This document shows positions 1 to 4,883 of a DNA stretch of 5,032 bases, piece after piece; the first letter of the stretch is position 1; every line of letters begins with the position of its first letter. A program made the translations under genes and the position numbers. This DNA comes from Syntrophaceae bacterium. Lineage in GTDB: Bacteria; Desulfobacterota; Syntrophia; Syntrophales; Smithellaceae. The DNA is taken from assembly GCA_003506745.1 (NCBI GenBank), contig DNYQ01000005.1, forward strand, positions 1 through 5,032, read 5' to 3'. A model generated the notes under the pieces. It saw only the letters and a list, made by a program, of their open reading frames with translations, had not been told where the DNA came from and ran no database searches.

Positions 1-5
1 GGTTA

Positions 6-1187
6 TCACCTGCCGTTTTTCGTTTTCCGAAGGGGAATTAAGGGTTGTATTCCCTTTGTGTCCCCTTCGGGCGGACCAGCGTAGTGCTTGGCCAGCTTTA
101 ATTGCACGGCATTGTCCAGGAGCCCTTCCAGGTTACAATACCGGTCTGTCATACTCACGTCTTTGTGGCCGATCATGACGGCAGCGTGTTTCAGGGTCCC
201 GCCAACGAGCAGGATGTTCGTACAAAAGGTATGCCGGTTATCGTGAAAATGGTAATCGTCGATCCCGAGTTCCGCACAAACAGCTGCCCACGCCTTTCGA
301 AACTCCTTCTTCCTCGTGCCGTTCAAGCGGCCAAGGACGTGGTCCCCGCAAACCTTTATATGCCGCCGCTTCCGGCGTTCTTGAAGATGTTCCTTCCTTT
401 CCAGCAATGCGGCCCGGGTGCGGGGCATCAGCAGTTGTAGCCGCTCTTGCTGGTTCTTGGTTCGATAGAACCGAATCATCCCCTCATCTCGAAATGAGAA
501 GTCGATGTCCGACCACTTCAAATCAAGGATTTCCTGACGGCTACAGCCATGCTCAACCGCCAGCAATATTATCAGCGGCAGATAATGTTTAGCGGACGAG
601 CGAGCCGCCTCCTCCAACAGACGATCCACATGCTCCGGTAACAGGAACGCTTTCCGTTCATGTATTTTTTCGCTCAGGTACTGGATCTCGGACGAAGGGT
701 CCTGTCGGATCACGCCATCATGCAGCGCTTTTGACAGGACCTGCTTGGCGATGAACAGGCGTCGGTTCGATAGGGCGGGTGAGAAATTCCCCGCCACGTC
801 CGCCCGATAGTCCAGCAGGATCTGTTGCGTCAGGCTGGACACCAGCCGCTTCCCCCAGACTTTCACCAGGGGAGCCAGGAAGGTTTGGTAGCCCGCCAGG
901 GTGACGGCGCTCATGCTTCCTTCCTTCACCCGCCGTCGCCATTCGGCCGAGCATTGCTCGGCAACCTGCCCGAAGGTCGTGCTCCGGCTTTTCGCGTTTG
1001 TTGCCCTGTCTTCCGGGGCCTGACCGCCGGATAGCAGTTGCTTCAACTGCGTCCGTTCAGCATCAGCTTCCCGCCAGGTGCGATACGTGGCGTGATGCCT
1101 CTTCTCGCCAGTTCCCGGCACCTTGTACTGAACGATGTAGCTTTTGCCTTTGGTGCGCTTCCGCGCAACAATAGTGACAGTTGCCAT
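6..1187 (-). CDS. int: Tyrosine recombinase, phage-type integrase (393 aa)
   Basis: This is a site-specific tyrosine recombinase, expected to integrate and excise the surrounding element by cutting DNA through a 3'-phosphotyrosine bond. Residues 1-50 look like the arm-binding N-terminal domain (SYIVQYKV...YRTWREADAE), 71-175 like the helical core-binding domain, and 180-370 form the catalytic domain. All catalytic positions are visible: R217 (GCSRQEILDLKW), K244 (RTKN), H315 and R318 (HDNRH), H341 (IGHKD) and Y350 (DRYCNL), so the protein looks active. Its ATG lies 3 bp after the stop of the upstream excisionase-like gene. A GGAG at 1197-1200 (minus strand) sits 9 nt before the ATG, inside that gene, so translation is probably coupled. 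The last ~20 codons contain the candidate attachment core at 46-67, so the tail from residue 380 on may differ when the element is excised. Length is normal and nothing is truncated. Confidence 0.95.
   Translation of the reverse strand: MATVTIVARKRTKGKSYIVQYKVPGTGEKRHHATYRTWREADAERTQLKQLLSGGQAPEDRATNAKSRSTTFGQVAEQCSAEWRRRVKEGSMSAVTLAGYQTFLAPLVKVWGKRLVSSLTQQILLDYRADVAGNFSPALSNRRLFIAKQVLSKALHDGVIRQDPSSEIQYLSEKIHERKAFLLPEHVDRLLEEAARSSAKHYLPLIILLAVEHGCSRQEILDLKWSDIDFSFRDEGMIRFYRTKNQQERLQLLMPRTRAALLERKEHLQERRKRRHIKVCGDHVLGRLNGTRKKEFRKAWAAVCAELGIDDYHFHDNRHTFCTNILLVGGTLKHAAVMIGHKDVSMTDRYCNLEGLLDNAVQLKLAKHYAGPPEGDTKGIQPLIPLRKTKNGR
27..70. repeat. 44-bp imperfect palindrome spanning the left repeat
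   Basis: Perfect 10-bp outer arms (ccgaagggga at 27-36, tccccttcgg at 61-70) enclose a second inverted pair, aaggg at 40-44 and ccctt at 52-56, which flank 7 nt (45-51). Core sites bound by tyrosine recombinases typically have this form: short inverted arms around a 6-8 bp spacer. The structure lies inside the end of the integrase reading frame, so it is unlikely to be a simple terminator. It may be the recombinase-binding dyad of the junction. Confidence 0.6.
46..67. repeat. Left copy of 22-bp direct repeat, candidate attachment-site core
   Basis: This 22-bp segment matches 4862-4883 at 20 of 22 positions, with 16 consecutive identical bases (52-67 versus 4868-4883). Each copy consists of two 11-bp units; the second unit is tgtgtcccctt in both copies and the first is degenerate here (tgtattccctt). 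It lies inside the 3' end of the integrase gene and codes for residues 375-381 (GDTKGIQ) plus parts of the flanking codons. An integrase gene at the edge of an element, with its 3' end in a direct repeat whose partner lies ~4.8 kb away, is the usual arrangement for attL/attR. The assignment is inferred; no empty site is available for comparison. Confidence 0.6.
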
Positions 1188-1190
1188 AGG

Positions 1191-1403
1191 TCATCGCTCC
1201 ATCGAGCTTTCTCCCGTCGACATCCCTATTCGGCTGTCAATGATGAACCTGCGCAGGTCGGTTGCCCGGACCCGCGTACAGGATCTTATCGAGAGGGCGG
1301 GCAAAGCGCCAGAGGCGATCAGACGCGAGATTGTGGAACGGTGGACCCTCAAGATTCGGGCGACATCTTCCATGGTCAGCAGTTTCAGTTCGGTGCACAT
1401 CAT
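1191..1403 (-). CDS. Excisionase-like helix-turn-helix protein (70 aa)
   Basis: This is a small DNA-binding protein with one winged helix-turn-helix of the excisionase/AlpA (HTH_17, MerR-like) type. Residues 8-55 read LTMEDVARILRVHRSTISRLIASGALPA followed by a basic wing and the closing ATDLRRFI helix typical of the family. Proteins of this kind bend DNA at attachment sites as recombination directionality factors, or act as activators of integrase. The frame stays open upstream to a TTG at 1500-1502. I chose the ATG at 1401-1403 because AGGAG (1411-1415 on the minus strand) lies 7 nt before it and the domain begins just after. A second ATG follows directly (1398-1400). The stop is 3 bp from the integrase start, so the two form a xis-int operon. 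No convincing promoter is visible in the 146 bp back to the terminator at 1549. Confidence 0.82.
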   Translation of the reverse strand: MMCTELKLLTMEDVARILRVHRSTISRLIASGALPALSIRSCTRVRATDLRRFIIDSRIGMSTGESSMER

Positions 1404-1548
1404 TCCTTGGCTCCTGGGCGGTCGAACGGCTATCCATGCTGTTGCGCGCTCGCCCGCAGCCGGTTGGCGTTGGTTCATCATTGCCTCTGATGACCCAAGC
1501 AAACCATCGGGCTGCCCTAGCGGACAAGACCTGGAGGGGGGAATTTTT

Positions 1549-1600
1549 AAAAAAACCTTTTTCCGTCCAGGGCAGGCTTGGAGCCCTGGGCGGAAAAAGG
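1549..1600 (-). terminator. Strong intrinsic terminator after the second recombinase gene
   Basis: Arms 1556-1573 and 1583-1600 form an 18-bp stem, fully paired except one G-T wobble, around a 9-nt loop. Read on the minus strand the stem is followed by seven T residues (1549-1555). It lies 116 bp downstream of the recombinase stop at 1716 and should separate that transcript from the excisionase-integrase operon. On the plus strand the stem is preceded by an A-run and followed by G-rich sequence, so it is expected to act only in the minus direction. Confidence 0.85.
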
Positions 1601-1605
1601 GGGGA

Positions 1606-1660
1606 CAGGGGCCTCAGGCCCCTGCGGGAGGGGTCACGGGGGGGGCTGGTCCCCCCCGAA
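1606..1660. repeat. Pair of GC-rich hairpins in the intergenic gap
   Basis: Two more hairpins lie right beside the terminator. At 1606-1624, arms caggggcct and aggcccctg are a perfect 9-bp dyad about one central base. At 1637-1658, a C plus eight G residues faces seven C residues plus a G across the 5-nt loop ctggt. Neither is followed by a T-run on either strand, so they are not ordinary terminators. They may be an extragenic palindromic repeat or 3'-end stabilising structures for the recombinase mRNA. No gene is visible from 1404 to 1715. Confidence 0.7.
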
Positions 1661-1713
1661 GGCCGATGGCAGGGTGAAAAATCAAAAGTACGTCGTCCCA
1701 GGTTGCAGCGTAG

Positions 1714-1739
1714 GCCTATTTGCTGCTTCCCAAATAGGC
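1714..1739. repeat. Perfect 9-bp inverted repeat around the 3' end of the second recombinase gene
   Basis: Arms gcctatttg (1714-1722) and caaataggc (1731-1739) are perfectly complementary across an 8-nt loop. On the minus strand the first arm contains the codon for catalytic Tyr315 and the second contains the TAG stop. No T-run follows; the main terminator is more than 100 bp further on. It could slow 3' exonucleases or bind a protein. Confidence 0.65.
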
Positions 1740-2678
1740 ATTCGATATGTCGCGCCGTCCCGGTGAATGTCCTGCCGCGGCTTCAATTTGATCGCGCGCT
1801 TCGGCATCGCGACCTGCCCAGCCTGTCCCAGCCACCTTTTGGGCCTCTTCCTGAAACACATCACGTGAAGGATGGCAATTGGGCGGCAAAAATCCACAGT
1901 GGTCATGGTACATTTTGCGAAACCGCTCATGACGGCACCCATGAAGGGTGAACCCCATTTCTTTTTTGGTCATGCCATGTGTCCTGGCCGCATAGTCGAC
2001 ACGATGCAGCCACTCATCGCCCATTCCTTGGGGCATCAGATTATAGACTCCCTTCCGGTTCGATGGGCTGGCGAAAGCCTCGGCCCGCTTCAGGGCGGTT
2101 TCTTGTTGTTCGGACAGACCCTCAAGGACCCGCGGGCGGCCGCCTTTTGTGCCATGCTGTATCAACAGTGTGTGCTCAATCCGGTTCCAGTCATTGACCA
2201 AATCGACCTTGGCCGCTTCTTCCCGCCGCAAGCCCAGTTGGTACATCAGCTCGATTTGTGCCGCTGCCCGGGGAGCATGAACATAGCTTGTATCCATCCG
2301 AAGGGATTGCAGCACCTGTGCAACCTTTTCCGGGTCGGCCGCCTTAGTTGTCGGGTTGGCGATGGTGCCTCGGTGCACCCCGAATGTAGTGTTTTCAAGG
2401 CTTACATGCTCATTGCCATAGGCCCTGCACACATGTCTGGCGGCTGAAAGGACTTCAGCGATTCTCCCGTCCCCCGCCCCTCGCCCGCGCATCTGGTCCA
2501 CAACGCGCTGGAAATGCTTATTGTTCAGGTTACTCCATTTCTGGGCACCCATGCGCGCCGCGCGGAGCGTTTGGGCAAAGAATCGCGCGGTTTCCCGGAT
2601 TCTTTCCTGCTTACTTCTCGGGCCCGACAAGGTGCATCGGTTCACCCCAAAGACCAAACTATCAGATTTCCCGGCCAT
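1716..2678 (-). CDS. Second tyrosine recombinase, Integrase_1 type (320 aa)
   Basis: This tyrosine recombinase differs in architecture from the integrase at 6-1187. Residues ~20-110 match the Phage_int_SAM_2 type of core-binding domain (KQERIRETARFFAQTL...NLNNKHFQRVVDQM), and ~115-317 the Integrase_1 catalytic domain found in integrative elements and plasmids. Catalytic residues are present: R151 (LGLRREEAAKV), K178 (GTKGGRPRV), H246 and R249 (LHGCRH), H304 (AAGHS) and Y315 (NAYLG). H304 and Y315 are 11 residues apart, against 9 in the other integrase. The ATG is supported by GGGAGG (2685-2690, minus strand) with a 6-nt spacer. It has no recognisable arm-binding N-terminus. It may recombine a different site, resolve element forms, or be inherited from another element. 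Family assignment is from motif recognition. Confidence 0.88.
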   Translation of the reverse strand: MAGKSDSLVFGVNRCTLSGPRSKQERIRETARFFAQTLRAARMGAQKWSNLNNKHFQRVVDQMRGRGAGDGRIAEVLSAARHVCRAYGNEHVSLENTTFGVHRGTIANPTTKAADPEKVAQVLQSLRMDTSYVHAPRAAAQIELMYQLGLRREEAAKVDLVNDWNRIEHTLLIQHGTKGGRPRVLEGLSEQQETALKRAEAFASPSNRKGVYNLMPQGMGDEWLHRVDYAARTHGMTKKEMGFTLHGCRHERFRKMYHDHCGFLPPNCHPSRDVFQEEAQKVAGTGWAGRDAEARDQIEAAAGHSPGRRDISNAYLGSSK

Positions 2679-3099
2679 GTGCTCCCTCCCGGTTGCCCTG
2701 GTACTCCTTCAGGGAACACCCCCGATGACTCGGAGCGCAAGAGCAGTAAGGGGGGAATGGATACTTTTTTGAAACACGAAAACCCCGACAGGCGGGGTGT
2801 TCGATCTCGTGGAATGGCAAACGCGGAACATGGGCCGCGTCAGTCTGGCATTCCATATCAGGCTGGCTGTCGGGATCCATTCGCCATATTCTGGGGAAAC
2901 CCCAGGGCAAAGCGACCCAAAGGGTCGCCTGTGGCGGAATCCACCACGCAGCAATTACGGGATGAACAAATGCCCTTTTCCCACTGGGAATGGTCCCGCG
3001 AGTCCAGTCAATAACGGATGCTGCCCCGCTGGCGCTATGTCCAGCGTTTGATATGGCAGCCGTGGGGGAAGACGGCAATGACGAGGAGGCCCTCGCCAT
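2662..3099 (-). CDS. Possible leader ORF overlapping the second recombinase start (145 aa)
   Basis: I do not recognise this protein with confidence. The frame is open for 145 codons, contains the stretch FHEIEHPACRGFRV, and ends 17 nt inside the second recombinase gene, which would permit translational coupling. In P1- and P4-type phages the c4 leader overlaps small ORFs (icd, ash) ahead of the regulated gene, which is why I list it. Against it: the ribosome-binding site is weak (GGATGA directly before the ATG), the ORF spans all the hairpins of this region, and another frame (2709-2954, TTG start) is also open. It may be non-coding leader. Confidence 0.25.
   Translation of the reverse strand: MARASSSLPSSPTAAISNAGHSASGAASVIDWTRGTIPSGKRAFVHPVIAAWWIPPQATLWVALPWGFPRIWRMDPDSQPDMECQTDAAHVPRLPFHEIEHPACRGFRVSKKYPFPPYCSCAPSHRGCSLKEYQGNREGAHGREI
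2777..2803 (-). terminator. Intrinsic terminator or attenuator upstream of the second recombinase gene
   Basis: Arms accccg (2782-2787) and cggggt (2793-2798) form a 6-bp GC stem, extended after one mismatch by cgaa/ttcg (2777-2780 with 2800-2803). On the minus strand the inner stem runs into ttttcgtgttt. It lies about 100 bp upstream of the recombinase ATG, between the recombinase and any promoter to its right, so read-through here could control the recombinase. It directly follows the nested stem-loop at 2810-2855. Confidence 0.6.
2810..2855 (-). ncRNA. Nested stem-loop, candidate c4-like antisense RNA
   Basis: Outer arms tggaatg (2810-2816) and cattcca (2849-2855) are perfectly complementary and enclose a hairpin with arms acgcgg (2821-2826) and ccgcgt (2835-2840) around an 8-nt loop. 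On the minus strand a terminator follows. Phages P1 and P7 (c4) and satellite P4 (CI RNA) carry small structured RNAs processed from the leader of an immunity operon, and this arrangement recalls them. The minus-strand loop and stem sequence ggcccatgt can pair with acatggcc at the second recombinase start codon, with one bulged base. This is an inference from structure and position; protein binding or chance remain possible. Confidence 0.35.
2891..2928. repeat. Twin short hairpins with identical AAA loops
   Basis: ctggggaaaccccag (2891-2905, 6-bp stem) and gcgacccaaagggtcgc (2912-2928, 7-bp stem) are perfect hairpins 6 nt apart. Both have AAA loops on the plus strand (TTT on the minus strand). 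They lie upstream of the nested stem-loop on the minus strand and may belong to the same structured leader. Neither is followed by a T-run. Confidence 0.6.
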
Positions 3100-3306
3100 T
3101 CATCCGGCAACGGGTGCGCAGTGTGGCCTGAAGGATGCGTTTGGATTGTAACCAGGGTCGTTTGGTTGGAAAACGGCGTTCGGAGTCTTGCGGTTTCTTG
3201 ATTTCACAGCGTCATCAGTTTTGATTCCATCAAAACCGATGACGCGACTTCCGGTGTGCTGTCTGACCTCCTTGGGGTTGAAGAAACCAATGGTTTCCTT
3301 AAGCAT
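3100..3306 (-). CDS. Possible small ORF of unknown function (68 aa)
   Basis: Starting MLKETIGFFNPKEV, this frame has acceptable codon use and its TGA is followed with no gap by the ATG of the next minus-strand ORF at 3099, as in a tight operon. No signal peptide, membrane segment or known motif is visible. The ribosome-binding site is poor, and a 37-bp palindrome lies inside it, so the opposite strand encodes almost the same peptide (SVISFDSIKTDDA versus RVIGFDGIKTDDA). The region may be regulatory or a decayed gene. Confidence 0.2.
   Translation of the reverse strand: MLKETIGFFNPKEVRQHTGSRVIGFDGIKTDDAVKSRNRKTPNAVFQPNDPGYNPNASFRPHCAPVAG
3209..3245. repeat. 37-bp palindrome with 17-bp arms
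   Basis: Arms 3209-3225 and 3229-3245 pair at 16 of 17 positions (A-C mismatch at 3217/3237) across a 3-nt spacer (tcc). No T-run follows on either strand, so it is not a typical terminator. It lies between the minus-strand recombinase module and the plus-strand lipoprotein genes, where a divergent operator or a recombinase site could be placed. Functions are inferred. Around it, 2800-3434 holds no gene that I can call firmly. Confidence 0.7.
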
Positions 3307-3434
3307 ACCACGCCCCAAAGAAAACGCGCAAGCGCCATGCCCAGGAACCGCAGCATCTGAACGGAGCTTCCCAGTGTTTCAAAGCTGGACTCGTTTTTGC
3401 CCTTCTGATATTGGCGGAAATAGAGAGGGTTTCT

Positions 3435-3812
3435 ATGCGCTGTCTGTCGCTGCTTGTATTCGTTATCCTCGCTCTGATTTCCGGGTGCGGAAAGGACGTT
3501 AACAAAGCAACAAGTTGGGATGTCCCTAAAGGATACACCAGGGCCGACTTTGATATCGCGGGGGATCTTCGTGAGTGCCAAGAGCTTACTCCAAAAGACA
3601 AAAACAAAGACCTCGCCACAATGCTTACTGATCAAGTCGGAAATTGTATGAGAAATAAAGGCTATACTTCTGGATATTCGGTAGAAGAGCGTTCTCTTCT
3701 TGTCGAAGAATATTCAAAAGATATTTTACAGACATTATTTTGGGAGGGCGTTCGTACTGGGTCCGAGGCATGGGGAGCGAGTATTCGTGGTGAAGATTGG
3801 CCGGACTATTGA
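3435..3812 (+). CDS. Small secreted lipoprotein with two conserved-type cysteines (125 aa)
   Basis: The product begins MRCLSLLVFVILALISGC: a short basic end, a hydrophobic core and a lipobox (ISGC, C18), so it should be exported, acylated on C18 and cleaved by signal peptidase II. With Gly at +2, outer-membrane sorting is plausible. The mature part has C48 (LRECQEL) and C71 (GNCMRNKGY). A CMxxKGY motif with one upstream Cys is common in small proteobacterial lipoproteins of unknown function, and the pair may form a disulfide. The ATG at 3435 was preferred over one at 3411 because AGAGG (3424-3428) precedes it by 6 nt and it places the signal peptide at the N-terminus. The next gene starts 37 bp downstream on the same strand. 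G+C is lower than in the recombinase genes. Function unknown. Confidence 0.8.
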   Translation: MRCLSLLVFVILALISGCGKDVNKATSWDVPKGYTRADFDIAGDLRECQELTPKDKNKDLATMLTDQVGNCMRNKGYTSGYSVEERSLLVEEYSKDILQTLFWEGVRTGSEAWGASIRGEDWPDY

Positions 3813-3849
3813 CAAATGAGCCCCGCTAAAATCATTTAAAGGTAGCAAT

Positions 3850-4398
3850 ATGAGAATATCATGTGTGCTAATTTTAAATTTTATAATTACACTTTCTTTA
3901 GTGTCATGCGTAGGAAGAGTACAAAATTCAAAAAATGAATTTGATGTTGACTCGGTATCAAGAAATACAAAATTGTATAATAAAAATTCACATAAATTTA
4001 TAGAAAGTCAAAAATTTCCAATTAACTCATCAAAAACAAATTATTATTCATTAATGAAATATAAAGACAAAAAAGGAACAGAGATTTACAAAATAATTTA
4101 TACATATACTGGAATATGGACTCAGTCTGTAAATGTTAATAATAATCCAGCACAAAAAGATTTAATATTCCAAGATTCAATAGATGGAAGATTACTCGAG
4201 ATTATGACTATTGAAATTGAAGAATCTATTATTAGGTCATTAAATGACATCAATATCAGCGTTATAGGTCGTGGTAGTGGCTCTATCGAGACAATCCATG
4301 GTTTTGCTAAATATGATATCAATGAATTTTCGTTTAATGTTCCTGGTGCTATACTCTGTGGTTTTCTACAAAAAGCAGACTTATTACCTCTCGAATAG
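3850..4398 (+). CDS. AT-rich secreted lipoprotein of unknown function (182 aa)
   Basis: The N-terminus MRISCVLILNFIITLSLVSC is a clear lipoprotein signal with lipobox LVSC, giving lipidated C20 (Val at +2). The mature protein begins with a polar, Asn/Ser/Lys-rich linker (about 21-62) and then a compact part (about 65-182) with alternating hydrophobic residues suggesting beta strands (EIYKIIYTYTGIW) and one helical stretch (LLEIMTIEIEESIIRSL). I recognise no family. AAAGG at 3838-3842 lies 7 nt before the ATG. The gene follows the other lipoprotein gene closely and is probably co-transcribed. Codons are strongly A/T-ending, G+C is roughly a quarter to a third, far below the integrase genes, so it was probably acquired separately. 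Confidence 0.78.
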   Translation: MRISCVLILNFIITLSLVSCVGRVQNSKNEFDVDSVSRNTKLYNKNSHKFIESQKFPINSSKTNYYSLMKYKDKKGTEIYKIIYTYTGIWTQSVNVNNNPAQKDLIFQDSIDGRLLEIMTIEIEESIIRSLNDINISVIGRGSGSIETIHGFAKYDINEFSFNVPGAILCGFLQKADLLPLE

Positions 4399-4861
4399 TT
4401 CAAATTATTTTTGCTTAATATTTATCAAAATGCATAAGTTATCATTAGAAAAATAATTCGCGAAAAAAAATTTCGCGTAAAAATTTGTGACTTGTCATCC
4501 GCATTGTAAATTTAGAAATAAATAACTTTGCATATATAATATTTTTAACCGCACAAATTTACATTAGTTAAGCTAAATATTAATACGATAAATCATATAA
4601 ATTCCAAAGTAAACACACTCGTTTGTTTTGCTTGCATGTTTTTAACAAGATCATGCCAACCAGTGCACATTCCATTTAACAAGCTCAATGGAGACTCCTT
4701 CCCTCCGATGTTTTAGCCAAAATTAGTTACAACAGACGGAGTGAGCAAACAGGATGGGGAAAAAAGTCCATCGTTACAGCATATAAAAACTATTCAACAT
4801 TTAATTTCAAATCATGTCTAAATCCTATACCATCAAAATCTACACGACCAATTTGGATTTC
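4399..4861. other. AT-rich region without a convincing gene
   Basis: Apart from the hairpin at 4459-4477, this stretch holds only very short reading frames, none with a good ribosome-binding site. It contains repeated aaattt-centred words: aaatttgtg (4481-4489) is inverted at 4552-4560, and tgtaaattt (4505-4513) is inverted at 4555-4563. Such DNA next to an attachment site can carry integrase arm sites or bending-protein sites, but no clear consensus was found. On the minus strand, 4840-4861 encodes the alternative integrase tail discussed under findings. Confidence 0.6.
4459..4477. terminator. Possible terminator after the lipoprotein genes
   Basis: Arms cgcgaaa (4459-4465) and tttcgcg (4471-4477) form a 7-bp stem around five A residues, 60 bp after the lipoprotein stop. 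The plus-strand tail is taaaaattt, a poor T-run; the minus-strand tail (aattattttt) is somewhat better. It could be a weak terminator in either direction. Confidence 0.35.
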
Positions 4862-4883
4862 TGTGTCCCCTTTGTGTCCCCTT
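4862..4883. repeat. Right copy of 22-bp direct repeat, candidate attachment-site core
   Basis: Two perfect tandem copies of tgtgtcccctt (4862-4872 and 4873-4883) match the integrase 3' end at 46-67 in 20 of 22 positions. On the minus strand it reads GDTKGTQ in the same phase as the integrase, then continues KSKLVV to a TAG at 4840-4842. It marks the step from AT-rich element DNA to the G+C-richer right flank, as expected for the second junction. It could instead be the remnant 3' end of another integrase gene. Confidence 0.6.

Noticed and set aside
102..954. Plus-strand and alternative-frame ORFs across the integrase
   Set aside because: They are antisense or out-of-frame shadows of a complete integrase with intact catalytic motifs.
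1404..1502. N-terminal extension of the excisionase-like protein to a TTG at 1502 (103 aa)
   Set aside because: The extra 33 residues show no domain character, and the ATG at 1403 has a well-spaced AGGAG while the TTG has none.
1404..1548. Promoter for the excisionase-integrase operon
   Set aside because: Only weak -35 or -10 look-alikes at poor spacing were found; none good enough to annotate.
1262..2447. Long plus-strand ORFs (229 aa and 191 aa) opposite the recombinase region
   Set aside because: The first crosses the terminator and GC hairpins; the second is antisense to the clear recombinase. Neither shows a motif.
2990..3151. Plus-strand 53-codon ORF ending GLKDAFGL
   Set aside because: Codon use looks acceptable, but there is no ribosome-binding site, and the region shows open frames on both strands.
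3411..3434. Earlier ATG for the first lipoprotein (133 aa)
   Set aside because: It would put eight polar residues before the signal peptide and lacks a good ribosome-binding site; the ATG at 3435 has one.
3204..3635. Minus-strand 143-aa ORF opposite the first lipoprotein
   Set aside because: It is antisense to a gene with a signal peptide, lipobox and ribosome-binding site, and ends inside the palindrome.
4733..4800. Short plus-strand peptide ORFs such as one starting ATGGGGAAAAAAG
   Set aside because: Only about ten codons long, with no properly spaced ribosome-binding site.
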